A DNA stretch of 57,417 bases from DATKPC01 sp035524275 (GTDB lineage Bacteria > Pseudomonadota > Gammaproteobacteria > Burkholderiales > Burkholderiaceae_F). The position numbers and the translations under genes were made by a program. Shown here piece after piece: positions 1-8,611 of the stretch; within the stretch, counting starts at the first letter, position 1; each line of letters begins with the position of its first letter. The stretch covers positions 1 through 57,417 of the forward strand of contig DATKPC010000102.1 in assembly GCA_035524275.1 (NCBI GenBank). The letters run 5' to 3'. The notes beneath the pieces were generated by a model. It made no database searches and had not been told where the DNA came from. It worked only from the letters and a program-made list of their open reading frames with translations.

Positions 1-455
1 GGCGGCGGCGCCCCCGGCGTGGCGGCCGGCGTCGCCGGAACCTGCCGCCAGCCGCCGGGGCAGGTCGGCACGTACGGGTAGTAACCGCGCGACGCATCGC
101 AGTAGTACCAGTAGCGCGGCGGCGGCGGAGGCGGTGCCGCGTCCGACGGGGTCACGAGCTCGACCGGAGGCGGCTCGTAGGGGTTCGGGTACGGGTAGAC
201 CGGCGACGGATAGAAGTACCAGAGGCCGCCGGCGACCCACCACCAGCCCCACCGGCCGTCATGGCGGTCGTGGATCCAGTGCCCGCCGCGCCAGACGTTC
301 CAGTCGTGCTCGTGAAAGCGCCCGATGTCGCCGTGCCAGACGCCGCGGCCGGGCCCCTCGTGTCCCGGATGGCCGTGCTCGTCGGCTTGCGACGCCAGCG
401 GAAGCGCGGCGGCAACGACGCCGGCGACGACAAGCAGCTTGCGTAGATTTGTCAT
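1..455 (-). CDS. Secreted Tyr/Trp-rich protein, partial (3' end outside window)
   Basis: Reading leftward from the ATG at 453-455, the frame stays open to the window edge, so only the first 151 codons are visible. The start is supported by a strong Shine-Dalgarno (AGGAGGA complement at 459-466). The N-terminus MTNLRKLLVVAGVVAAALPL is a signal peptide. Next come a His/Gly-rich stretch, a Trp-rich stretch and a Tyr/Pro-rich stretch, then a WYYCDASRGYYPYVPTCPGG segment. The Y-Y-P-Y-V...C-P-x-G-W pattern recurs in small exported proteins of unknown function in many proteobacteria. It is divergent from the two-component system that follows. No function is assigned. Confidence 0.8.
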   Translation of the reverse strand, partial: MTNLRKLLVVAGVVAAALPLASQADEHGHPGHEGPGRGVWHGDIGRFHEHDWNVWRGGHWIHDRHDGRWGWWWVAGGLWYFYPSPVYPYPNPYEPPPVELVTPSDAAPPPPPPRYWYYCDASRGYYPYVPTCPGGWRQVPATPAATPGAPP

Positions 456-696
456 TTGTCCTCCTCGATCATGGCTCGAACCCGGCCCAGGAGACCGGGG
501 CCTGGGCGGGAGCCGTTCACCCATCTTGCACCCATCTGCCGCATCAACGCTCATCGCCCCGACGGTGCCGACGCCTTTTCGTTCCGCCACGTGCAGGAAA
601 CGTAACGGCTTGTAATGCAACGGCCCCCGGTGGCGCGATTATCCCCACGGCCCGGTATTCTTTGCGCGAAGGCCTGCGAAGCGTTCGCCACTTGAG

Positions 697-1401
697 ATGA
701 AGCAGAGAATCCTGATTGTCGACGACGATTCCGCGCTGCGGGACCTGTTGTCGGAATATCTCGCCGGCGCCGGGTACGACGTCGTTGCCGTCGCCGACGG
801 TGCCGCGATGGAACGCGAGCGCGTCCACGGGCATTTCGACCTGATCATCCTGGACCTGATGCTTCCGGGCGACGACGGGCTGAAGCTTTGCCGCGAGCTG
901 CGCGCCCGCTCGGGCGTCGCGATCCTGATGCTGACGGCACGCACCGAGGAGGTCGATCGCGTGCTCGGGCTGGAAATGGGCGCCGACGACTACATGTCGA
1001 AGCCGTTCAGCCCGCGCGAACTGCTGGCGCGCGTCCGCACCATCCTGCGCCGCACGAGCGAAGGCACCGGGCGCGTGGGGTCGCGGCTGCGCTTCGCCGG
1101 CTGGACGCTGCAGCTCGCGACGCGCTCGCTGGTCGATGCCGACGGTGTCGTCGTGCCGTTGTCGGCGCGCGAACTGCGACTGCTGCAGATGCTGGCGGAG
1201 AGCCCCAATCGCGTGCTCTCGCGCGACGAACTGATGGATGCGCTCGCCGGGCGCGACGCTGGGCCGTTCGACCGGACGATCGACGTGATGATCAGCCGCG
1301 TCCGGCGCCGGCTGCGCGACGACGCGCGCGAGCCGAAGCTGATCCGCACCGTGCGCAACGAGGGGTACATGCTCGCGGCCGCCGTGGAGCGCGTCGATTG
1401 A
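697..1401 (+). CDS. OmpR/PhoB-family response regulator
   Basis: A 234-residue two-domain response regulator. The receiver domain (about residues 4-115) has the acidic pair in ILIVDDD, the phosphoacceptor Asp53 in LIILDLMLPGDDG and the conserved Lys in SKPF. The C-terminal winged-helix DNA-binding domain (about 130-230) ends with the typical VRTVRNEGYML segment. Its stop overlaps the probable TTG start of the next gene, a sensor kinase, so the two form a translationally coupled pair. The regulon cannot be told from the sequence. A TATTCT hexamer at 656-661 is a possible -10 element. Confidence 0.95.
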   Translation: MKQRILIVDDDSALRDLLSEYLAGAGYDVVAVADGAAMERERVHGHFDLIILDLMLPGDDGLKLCRELRARSGVAILMLTARTEEVDRVLGLEMGADDYMSKPFSPRELLARVRTILRRTSEGTGRVGSRLRFAGWTLQLATRSLVDADGVVVPLSARELRLLQMLAESPNRVLSRDELMDALAGRDAGPFDRTIDVMISRVRRRLRDDAREPKLIRTVRNEGYMLAAAVERVD

Positions 1402-3008
1402 GGTTGTGGCCGCGCACGCTGTTCGGACAGATGCTCCTTGCGCTGCTGTTCGGCATCGCGCTGTCGCATGCCTTGGGCTTCTGGGTCCTGGTCGACGAGC
1501 GCGAGCGCTTCTTCAGCCACGTCGCCGAAGTACGTGTCGGCGAGCGCATTGCCGGCGTCGTCACCGCCTTCGACGTGGCGGATCCCGACGGCCGCAAGCG
1601 CCTGGAGCGCTCGCTCAATCGCCTGCGCGTGCTGCACGTCACGACGAGCGAGCCTTGGCGCACGCTCGATCGTCCGCCGAGCGATGACGCACGGCGACTG
1701 CAGGAACTGATCGCGCGCGGCATCGATCGTCCCGTCACGCTGCAGGTCGTCTCGATCCACGAAGCGCTGCTGGAGCATCGGCATCCGCCATTCGGCGGGC
1801 CGGAGGGCGGCCCCCCGCCGCCGCCCCCGCCGCCGGATGTCGATCATCCTTCGCCGGATGCGCGCTCGATGCCGGACGCGCGCGGCAGCGTGCCGCCCGG
1901 ACCCGGCGGTCCGCCTCCGGGATCGCCCGAACGTGCCGGCCCGCCCGGACCGCCACGGTCAACGGAGCCGGCCGGGCCCGGCATTTCCGGAGGCCCCGGC
2001 GCGCCGGGCGGACCGTTCGGTCCGCCGGGCCCGCATCGCGTCGTGCTGCAGTACGAAGTCCAGGCGCGCCTTGGCGACGGCGCGGTCGTCACGGTCAATG
2101 ACCTCGCGATCCCGACGCCGGAAGACAGTCCGTGGCGGCTTGCGGGCTGGCTCGCGATCGTCGTTGCCAGCGTCGCGGCACTGGCCGCGCTCCTCGTGCG
2201 CCGCGTGACGCGGCCGCTGCAGCAGATCGCGCTCGCGGCAGGGCGCCTGGGAAGAAATCTCGAACTGGCGCCGGTTCCGCAGACCGGGCCGCTGGAGACC
2301 CAACGTGCGGCGGAGGCATTCAACCGGATGCAGGACGAGCTGAAGCGGACGCTGGCCGCGCGCACGCAGGCGCTCGCCGGCTTGTCGCACGACCTGCGCC
2401 TGCCGCTCACGCGGGTCCGCCTGCGCCTGGAATCGCTCGACGAGTCGACGGCGCGCACCGGAATCGAGTCCGACCTCGCCGAAATGGACGAGATGATCGG
2501 CCATACGCTGGACTACCTGCGCGCCGGACCGACGGCCGAGCCCTTCGCGCCGATCGACCTCGATGCGCTGATCGACAGCCTGATCGACGATTGCGAGGCG
2601 ACCGGCGCGGAGGTCGTGCGCGAAGGCTCGGCCGGCGCGCCGGTTTCCGGCCAGGCGCACGCGCTGCGGCGCTGCTTCGAGAACCTCATCGACAATGCGC
2701 GCCGCTATGCGAAGACGCCGATCCAGGTCACCGTGCACGACTTCCGCGATCGGGTCGAGGTTGCCGTCGAGGACCGCGGTCCTGGCATCGACGCGGCCGA
2801 CCGCGAACGCGTGCTCGAGCCCTATGTGCGGCTGGAGCCGTCGCGCGGCCGGCAGACCGGCGGCAGCGGCCTGGGGCTCGCGATCGTGCGCGCCATCGCG
2901 CGCGGGCACGACGGCGACGTGGAGCTGAAGCCACGACCGGGCGGCGGCCTTTCGGCGGTCGTGACGCTGGCGCGCACCACGCGCGACGCGCCGAAGCCAG
3001 GCCGCTAA
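1398..3008 (+). CDS. Membrane sensor histidine kinase with Pro/Gly-rich periplasmic segment
   Basis: The frame is open far upstream of the real gene. I place the start at TTG 1398, overlapping the regulator's stop, because RLWPRTLFGQ followed by a hydrophobic helix is a typical kinase N-terminus. The 536-residue protein has transmembrane helix 1 (about 10-32), a periplasmic region, helix 2 (about 250-272), a HAMP linker, a HisKA domain with the phosphoacceptor His331 (GLSHDLRLPLTRVR) and an HATPase domain with N box (ENLIDNARRYA), G1 box (EDRGPGID) and GGSGLGLAIV. Residues of about 134-214 form a collagen-like segment with an eight-proline run and repeated GPP/PGG triplets, which is unusual for a sensor domain. 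Confidence 0.9.
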   Translation: MRLWPRTLFGQMLLALLFGIALSHALGFWVLVDERERFFSHVAEVRVGERIAGVVTAFDVADPDGRKRLERSLNRLRVLHVTTSEPWRTLDRPPSDDARRLQELIARGIDRPVTLQVVSIHEALLEHRHPPFGGPEGGPPPPPPPPDVDHPSPDARSMPDARGSVPPGPGGPPPGSPERAGPPGPPRSTEPAGPGISGGPGAPGGPFGPPGPHRVVLQYEVQARLGDGAVVTVNDLAIPTPEDSPWRLAGWLAIVVASVAALAALLVRRVTRPLQQIALAAGRLGRNLELAPVPQTGPLETQRAAEAFNRMQDELKRTLAARTQALAGLSHDLRLPLTRVRLRLESLDESTARTGIESDLAEMDEMIGHTLDYLRAGPTAEPFAPIDLDALIDSLIDDCEATGAEVVREGSAGAPVSGQAHALRRCFENLIDNARRYAKTPIQVTVHDFRDRVEVAVEDRGPGIDAADRERVLEPYVRLEPSRGRQTGGSGLGLAIVRAIARGHDGDVELKPRPGGGLSAVVTLARTTRDAPKPGR

Positions 3009-3069
3009 GCCACGGCGCCGCGGTTCCGTGACTCGGCGACGGGTCGCGCCGGCCGCGTGGCGACGGTTC

Positions 3070-3849
3070 TTACTGCGCGACCCAGCCGCCGTCGACGTTC
3101 CACGCCGCACCGCGCACCTGCGCCGCGGCGTCGGAACAAAGGAACAGCGCGAGTCCAGCGAGTTGCTCTGGCGTGACGAACTCGAGCGACGGCTGCTTCT
3201 CGCCGAGCAGTTCGGACTTCGCCTTGTCGACCGGGATGCTCTCGCGCGCTGCGCGATCGTCGATCTGCTTCTGCACGAGCGGCGTCAGCACCCAGCCGGG
3301 GCAGATCGCATTGCACGTGATGCCGGTCCGCGCGGTCTCCAGGGCGACGACCTTCGTCAGGCCGACGATCCCGTGCTTCGCGGCGACGTAGGCGACTTTC
3401 TGCTCCGAGGCCACGAGCCCGTGGGCCGACGCGATGTTGATGATCCGCCCCCAGTTCGCCGCCTTCATCTTCGGCAGCGCGGCGCGGATCGCGTGGAACG
3501 CCGACGAGAGGTTGATCGCGATGATCGCATCCCATTTCTCGACCGGGAAATCCTCGATGTTCGCGACGTACTGGATGCCGGCGTTGTTGACGAGCACGTC
3601 GACGCACCCGAATCGCGCTTCGGCCGTGCGGACCATGTCGACGATCTCGGTCGGCTTGCTCATGTCGGCGGCGTGGTAGATCACCTGCGTTCCGGCAGCC
3701 TGCAACTCGTCCTGGATGGCCTTGATGGCGGCGGCATCGCCGAAGCCGTTGAGCACGATGTTGGCGCCGTCGGCCGCAAGCGCGCGGGCGATGCCCAGGC
3801 CGATGCCGCTGGTGGAACCCGTCACGATCGCCGTCTTGCCTTTCAGCAT
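3070..3849 (-). CDS. bdhA: 3-hydroxybutyrate dehydrogenase (SDR family)
   Basis: A 259-residue short-chain dehydrogenase expected to oxidise (R)-3-hydroxybutyrate to acetoacetate with NAD+, the cytosolic step after PHB depolymerisation. The N-terminal TGSTSGIGLGIA is the Rossmann glycine motif, NNAG follows, and the catalytic Ser, Tyr and Lys lie in IASAHGL and YVAAKHGIVG. The insert around QKQIDDRA, the C-terminal ending GGWVAQ and the length match bacterial 3-hydroxybutyrate dehydrogenases. A GAGGAGA ribosome site precedes the ATG. It faces away from the alpha/beta hydrolase at 3946. Confidence 0.93.
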   Translation of the reverse strand: MLKGKTAIVTGSTSGIGLGIARALAADGANIVLNGFGDAAAIKAIQDELQAAGTQVIYHAADMSKPTEIVDMVRTAEARFGCVDVLVNNAGIQYVANIEDFPVEKWDAIIAINLSSAFHAIRAALPKMKAANWGRIINIASAHGLVASEQKVAYVAAKHGIVGLTKVVALETARTGITCNAICPGWVLTPLVQKQIDDRAARESIPVDKAKSELLGEKQPSLEFVTPEQLAGLALFLCSDAAAQVRGAAWNVDGGWVAQ

Positions 3850-3945
3850 GGTGGATCTCCTCGATTGGCGTCACGTGCTGCTAGTATGCCAGCGGCCGCG
3901 CAGCGCCCCGCTGCGCGAATGTTCGACGTCAACCGCGACGAGAAG

Positions 3946-4824
3946 ATGTCCATCGAACCGCGCCTCGCCTCCGTCCGTTGCCTGAGCCCTGCGGGCTTCC
4001 ATTCGATGGCGTATACCGAATGGGGCGACCCGTCGAATCCCGATGTCGTCATCTGCGTCCATGGACTGACGCGCGTCGGGCGCGACTTCGATTTCCTCGC
4101 GCGCAAGCTGGCGCCGCGCTGGCGCGTCGTCTGTCCCGACATCGTCGGTCGCGGACGCAGCGAAGCGCTGCGCGATCCGCACCACTACCACGTCGCGCAG
4201 TACGTCGCTGATATCGTGACGCTGGTCGCGCGGCTCGGCGTCGAGCGGGTGAGCTGGGTCGGGACGTCGATGGGCGGGCTCATCGGCATGACGCTCGGCG
4301 GCCAGCCCGGGAATCCGGTCCGGCGCTTCGTCCTCAACGACGTCGGTCCGCGACTCGACGCCGCGGCGCTGAAGCGCATCGGCGAGTACCTGGGAAAGCC
4401 GCTGCGATTCGCCGACGTCGAACAGGCGATCGACTACATCTCGCTCATTTCCGCGCCGTTCGGGCTGCGCACGCGCGAGCAGTGGCGCTCGATCACCGAG
4501 ACGGTGATCCGCCCCGATGGCGACGGCTGGAAGCTTCACTACGACCCCGGCATCGCCGTGCCGTTCCAGGGCTTCAGCGCGGAGGCCGCGGCGGCCGGCG
4601 AAGCGGCGCTGTGGGCGCTCTACGACCGCATCCGCGTGCCGACGCTGCTCGTGCGCGGGCGCGAATCCGACCTGCTGTCGCGCGAGACGGCGCTCGAGAT
4701 GACGCAGCGCGGCCCGCGTGCGCGGCTCGTCGAATTCGCCGGCATCGGACACGCGCCGATGCTGATGGACGACGAGCAGGCGCAGGTGGTCGTCGATTTC
4801 CTGGAGGAGGATCGGGCGGGCTGA
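3946..4824 (+). CDS. Alpha/beta hydrolase
   Basis: A 292-residue cytosolic alpha/beta-hydrolase. HGLTRVGRDFD forms the oxyanion-hole region and GTSMGG carries the nucleophilic serine. The catalytic His is in GIGHAPML near the C-terminus, and an Asp acid lies in RGRESDLL. ATG 3946 follows a purine-rich GACGAGAAG; an in-frame ATG at 3919 is an alternative, and the open frame further upstream is antisense to bdhA. The substrate is unknown. The divergent bdhA might hint at short-chain hydroxy-esters, but that is only context. Confidence 0.85.
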   Translation: MSIEPRLASVRCLSPAGFHSMAYTEWGDPSNPDVVICVHGLTRVGRDFDFLARKLAPRWRVVCPDIVGRGRSEALRDPHHYHVAQYVADIVTLVARLGVERVSWVGTSMGGLIGMTLGGQPGNPVRRFVLNDVGPRLDAAALKRIGEYLGKPLRFADVEQAIDYISLISAPFGLRTREQWRSITETVIRPDGDGWKLHYDPGIAVPFQGFSAEAAAAGEAALWALYDRIRVPTLLVRGRESDLLSRETALEMTQRGPRARLVEFAGIGHAPMLMDDEQAQVVVDFLEEDRAG

Positions 4825-4853
4825 GGGTGGCGCCGGCCCTCCCGCCCCGCCGG

Positions 4854-7052
4854 CTACTTCCGCCGCGCCGAGATCACGCCCTTGGTCTCGCGGATCTGCA
4901 GCAGCGCGCGCCGTATGGCGCTCGCATCGTGAACCTCGACCGTGAACTGCATCTGCGCTTCGCCGCGCACCGTCACCGTGTTGACGCCCACCACGTTGAG
5001 CTTTTCTCGCGCAAACACTTCCGAGACGTCGCGCAGCAGGCCCTGCCGATCCTGCGCAAGCACCTGGATATCGACCGGGTAGAGGCCTTCCGGGTCGCCG
5101 CTCCAGGTCACGTCGATGACGCGTTCCGGGTGGCGGAGCGCCAGCGCGGCCGCGTTCGCGCAGTCGCTGCGGTGGATCGAGACGCCTCGCCCGCGTGTCA
5201 CGAACCCGGTGATCTCGTCGGGCGGCACAGGACGGCAGCAGCGCGCCAACCCGGTCATCAGCGAGTCGACGCCGACGACGAGCACGCCGCCGGAACCGCC
5301 GGGCGCCGTCCGCTGCGGGGCGATCGGCTCCGGCGGCGCCTCCTGCGGCGCCGCAGCCGACTGGGCCAGCGCCTGCTCGATCGATCGGAGCCCGAACTCC
5401 TCCCGGCTCGCGGCCACGCATAGCGCCTCGACCGACGCGTAGCCGAGCCGCCGCGCCAGGTCCTCGAGGCGCACGGCCGTGCGCCCGAGGCGCTGCAGTT
5501 CGCGCTCGATCGTGCTGCGGCCGCTGGCCGCGTCCTGCTCCAGTTCGAGCAGGTTGAACCAGTGCCGCACCTTCGTGCGTGACCGCGCGCTGTGCAGGAA
5601 GCCGAGCTCCGGATTGAGCCAGTCGCGGCTCGGGCCGCCGGTCTTCGCCGCGACGATCTCGATCGTCTGGCCATTGGCCAGAGGCGTGTTGAGCGGCACG
5701 AGGGCGCCGTTGACGCGCGCGCCGCGGCAGCGGTGGCCGAGTTCCGTGTGGACGTGGTAGGCGAAGTCGACCGGGGTCGCGCCGGCCGGCAGCTCGACGA
5801 CGCGGCCTTGCGGCGTCAGCACGTAGATCCGGCGCTCGGCCGGCTCCAGAGCAGGTCCCTCGTTCGGCCGGTCGACCTCGTCCCGCCAGGCCAGCAACTG
5901 GCGCAGCCAGGCGGTCCGCATGTCCTCGTCACGATCGACGCCGACGCGTTCCTTGTAGCGCCAGTGAGCGGCGACGCCGAGCTCCGCGTTCTCGTGCATC
6001 TGCGCGGTGCGGATCTGCACCTCGATGGTGCGTCCCTCGGTGTCGCTGACGACCGTGTGGAGCGACTGGTAGCCGTTCGGCTTGGGCCGCGCGATGTAGT
6101 CGTCGAATTCCGCGCCGACCGGCGCCCAGTGCTGGTGCACCAGCGCGAGCGCTTCGTAGCACTGGTCCACGGTGTCGACGATGACGCGCAGGCCGCGAAT
6201 GTCGTAGAGCTCGTTGAACGCGAGCTTCTTCGAGCGCATCTTGTTGACGATGCTCGCGATGTGCTTCGGCCGTCCGGTGACCTCGGCCTTCAGCCCCGCG
6301 GCGGCGAGCAGGTTGTGGAGCTCGTCGCGCGCCGCAGCAATGAAGGACTCGCGCTCGGTGCGCTTCTCGTCAAGGGCCCTGGCAATCTGCTTGTAGCTGC
6401 GCGGGTCGAGGAAGCGCAGCGCGAGGTCCTCCAGTTCCCATTTCAGTTGCCAGATGCCGAGCCGGTTGGCGAGCGGCGCGTAGAGATCGAGCGTCTCCTC
6501 GGCGATGCCGGCGACGAAATGCGCGCGCGCCGCGGGGAATTCCGGCGCATCGGCGCGCACCGACGCGAAATAGCGCAGCGTCTGCAGCCGCGAGGCCAGC
6601 CGCAGCGGGACGACGCGGACGTCGTTGACCATCGCGAGGAGCATCCGCCGGTGCGCCTCGGCTTGCGCCTCCTGCAGCCGCGGGCCGTCCTCGGCCGAGG
6701 CGTTCGCCATCCGGATGCGGTTCTGCTCCGAGATCCGCATCAGTTGCCGCAGGTCGCCGACGAGTCGCGTGACGACCGCGCCGAAGCGCTGCTGCATCCA
6801 TTCGTCGGCCTCGCGCAGGATCTCGTGGGCGCCGAACAGGTAGCCGGCGGCGAGCAGGTCGGGTGCCTCGCGCAGCCCGCGGACGATCTCGACGATGCCG
6901 TCCGCGTGGGAGACGTAGGTCTCGCCGGATTTCATCGTCCGGTCGCCGTAGAGCGGAACGATGACGGCGCGCGCCGCCCCCGGGTCCAGGACAGGACCCG
7001 GCGCCGGCGCCGTATCCGGCGGCGGGGGCGGGGACAGCGAGGCAAGGTTCAT
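4854..7052 (-). CDS. relA: GTP pyrophosphokinase RelA, (p)ppGpp synthetase
   Basis: A 732-residue long RelA/SpoT homologue that makes (p)ppGpp on amino-acid-starved ribosomes. The N-terminal hydrolase region lacks the HD metal motif: where SpoT has His-Asp there is AGYLFGAHEILREADEW, which points to a synthetase-only RelA. The synthetase domain (about 250-365) has ELYDIRGLRVIV and KPNGYQSLHTVV. A TGS domain (about 408-470) has DFAYHVHTELGHRC, then comes a Cys-containing region (GLARCCRPVPPDEI) and a C-terminal ACT domain (about 655-732). A GGAG site lies 5 nt before the ATG, and GATAAT on the minus strand (7072-7077) is a possible -10. It is divergent from mtfA. Confidence 0.96.
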   Translation of the reverse strand: MNLASLSPPPPPDTAPAPGPVLDPGAARAVIVPLYGDRTMKSGETYVSHADGIVEIVRGLREAPDLLAAGYLFGAHEILREADEWMQQRFGAVVTRLVGDLRQLMRISEQNRIRMANASAEDGPRLQEAQAEAHRRMLLAMVNDVRVVPLRLASRLQTLRYFASVRADAPEFPAARAHFVAGIAEETLDLYAPLANRLGIWQLKWELEDLALRFLDPRSYKQIARALDEKRTERESFIAAARDELHNLLAAAGLKAEVTGRPKHIASIVNKMRSKKLAFNELYDIRGLRVIVDTVDQCYEALALVHQHWAPVGAEFDDYIARPKPNGYQSLHTVVSDTEGRTIEVQIRTAQMHENAELGVAAHWRYKERVGVDRDEDMRTAWLRQLLAWRDEVDRPNEGPALEPAERRIYVLTPQGRVVELPAGATPVDFAYHVHTELGHRCRGARVNGALVPLNTPLANGQTIEIVAAKTGGPSRDWLNPELGFLHSARSRTKVRHWFNLLELEQDAASGRSTIERELQRLGRTAVRLEDLARRLGYASVEALCVAASREEFGLRSIEQALAQSAAAPQEAPPEPIAPQRTAPGGSGGVLVVGVDSLMTGLARCCRPVPPDEITGFVTRGRGVSIHRSDCANAAALALRHPERVIDVTWSGDPEGLYPVDIQVLAQDRQGLLRDVSEVFAREKLNVVGVNTVTVRGEAQMQFTVEVHDASAIRRALLQIRETKGVISARRK

Positions 7053-7135
7053 CGCAACTCCATCAGGTGCAATTATCCCGCCAATCCACTTCCGGGCCCG
7101 TCGGCGCGTGCGCGGCGGTGCGGCAGAATCCGCAT

Positions 7136-7963
7136 ATGCTTAAAGCGCTGCTCGGTCGATCGCGCGGTTCCCGCGTCGATATTCCCGACGCCATCTGGAG
7201 CGAATCGGTCGCGGCGACCCCTTTCGTGGCGCGGCTGGACCCGGGCGGCCTGGCGCGGATGCGCGAACTCGCCTCGAGCCTGCTGGCGCAGAAGGCGATG
7301 AGCGGCGCCGGCGGGATGCGGCTCGACGCGACGATCCAGACCCGGATCGCGATGCAGGCCAGCCTGCCGATCCTCAATCTCGGCCTCGCCTGGTACCGCG
7401 GATGGAGCGAGATCGTCGTCTATCCGAGCGAGTTCCTGGTCCCGCGCCAGAGGGCGGGCGACGACGGCGTCGTCCATGAATTCGTCGAGACGCTCGCCGG
7501 GGAATCCTGGAAGGGCGGGCCGCTCGTGCTGTCATGGGACGACGTCCAGCAGGGCGCGGGGCCGTCCGGCTCGCGCGCCTACAACGTCGTGATCCACGAG
7601 TTCGCCCACAAGCTGGACCAGCTCGACGGCGAGGCCGATGGGATGCCGCCGTTCGACCGTCGACTCCATGCCGGAATCGTGGCGCGCCAGTGGCGCGACG
7701 AGCTGGAATCGGCGTTCGAGCGCCTGAACGCGGAACTCGACCTGATCGAGGCGGAGATGCCGCCGACGATCGACCCGGAGTCCGATGCGGCCGACCCGTA
7801 CTACGATCGCCTGCCCCTCGACCCCTATGCGGCGCAGGACCCGGGCGAGTTCTTCGCGGTCTCCAGCGAGGCGTTCTTCATCGAGCCGGGCCGGCTGCGC
7901 GATGCCTTTCCGGGCTGGTACGACATGCTCTGCGCGTTCTACCGGCAGCAGCCGAACGAATGA
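7136..7963 (+). CDS. mtfA: MtfA family zinc metallopeptidase (M90)
   Basis: A 275-residue protein of the MtfA family, a cytosolic zinc peptidase that in E. coli interacts with the glucose repressor Mlc. The zinc motif is H154-E-F-A-H158 in VVIHEFAHKLDQLDG, followed by the conserved C-terminal FFAVSSEAFFIEP. The start ATG 7136 gives MLKALLGRSRG; earlier in-frame codons lie in the relA promoter region. Length and layout match the family. A flavodoxin-like gene follows 15 bp later, probably in the same transcript. Confidence 0.92.
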   Translation: MLKALLGRSRGSRVDIPDAIWSESVAATPFVARLDPGGLARMRELASSLLAQKAMSGAGGMRLDATIQTRIAMQASLPILNLGLAWYRGWSEIVVYPSEFLVPRQRAGDDGVVHEFVETLAGESWKGGPLVLSWDDVQQGAGPSGSRAYNVVIHEFAHKLDQLDGEADGMPPFDRRLHAGIVARQWRDELESAFERLNAELDLIEAEMPPTIDPESDAADPYYDRLPLDPYAAQDPGEFFAVSSEAFFIEPGRLRDAFPGWYDMLCAFYRQQPNE

Positions 7964-7978
7964 CGCCGCGACCCTGAG

Positions 7979-8470
7979 ATGAAGCGATTGCTGATCGTCT
8001 GGCACAGCCGGACCGGCGGGGCGCGCCAGATGGCCGAGGCCGCTGCCGCCGCCGCGCGCACCGCGATCGACGTGGAGGTCGCATTGCGCGCCGCGGCCGA
8101 CGCACGGGCGCCGGACGTGCTGGCCGCCGAGGGCTACATCTTCGCCGCGCCGGAAAACCTCGCGAGCGTCAGCGGCCCGATGAAGGACTTCTTCGACCGC
8201 ATCTATTACCCCGTGCTGGATCGGATCCAGGGGCGCCCGTATGCGTTGCTCGTCTGCGCCGGAAGCGACGGGGCGGGCACGGTACGCCAGGTCGAGCGGA
8301 TCGCGACCGGGCTGCGGCTTCGCGCCGTCGCGCCGGCGCTCGTCGTCGTGACCGGCGCGCAGGCGCCGGAGGCGATCCTCGCCCCGAAAACGATTCCTGC
8401 ATCCGACCTCGAGCGTTGTTCGGAGATCGGCGCTGCCCTCGCGCAGGGTCTCGCGCAAGGCATTTTCTAG
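7979..8470 (+). CDS. Flavodoxin-like NAD(P)H oxidoreductase
   Basis: A 163-residue flavodoxin-fold protein. LLIVWHSRTGGARQMAEA is the phosphate-binding loop for FMN, and APENLASVSGPMKDFFDR resembles the second FMN-contact loop of NAD(P)H-dependent flavin reductases. It lies 15 bp after mtfA. A 9-bp perfect inverted repeat just downstream probably ends the transcript. The physiological electron partner is unknown. Confidence 0.8.
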   Translation: MKRLLIVWHSRTGGARQMAEAAAAAARTAIDVEVALRAAADARAPDVLAAEGYIFAAPENLASVSGPMKDFFDRIYYPVLDRIQGRPYALLVCAGSDGAGTVRQVERIATGLRLRAVAPALVVVTGAQAPEAILAPKTIPASDLERCSEIGAALAQGLAQGIF

Positions 8471-8493
8471 GAGTCGGGTCCCCGCGGCTGCGC

Positions 8494-8523
8494 GGCCGAC
8501 GGATTTCCTGTCACCCGTCGGCC
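8494..8523. terminator. Hairpin between convergent genes, no U-tract
   Basis: GGCCGACGG (8494-8502) and CCGTCGGCC (8515-8523) form a perfect 9-bp inverted repeat with a 12-nt loop. It sits between the flavodoxin-like gene and the oppositely oriented acyltransferase. There is no T-run, so any termination role is an inference from position. Confidence 0.4.
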
Positions 8524-8611
8524 CTCCTCCCGATGCCGTCGTGCAAGCGCTGCGGCGCGCCCGACGCGGGCAGGCGATGTCGCGACGCGCGACGATTCAG
8601 CGCGCGACCGT

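Noticed and set aside
888..1397. Upstream extension of the histidine kinase frame
   Set aside because: It overlaps the response regulator in another frame and encodes Arg/Ala-rich sequence without features; the kinase starts with its membrane helix near 1398.
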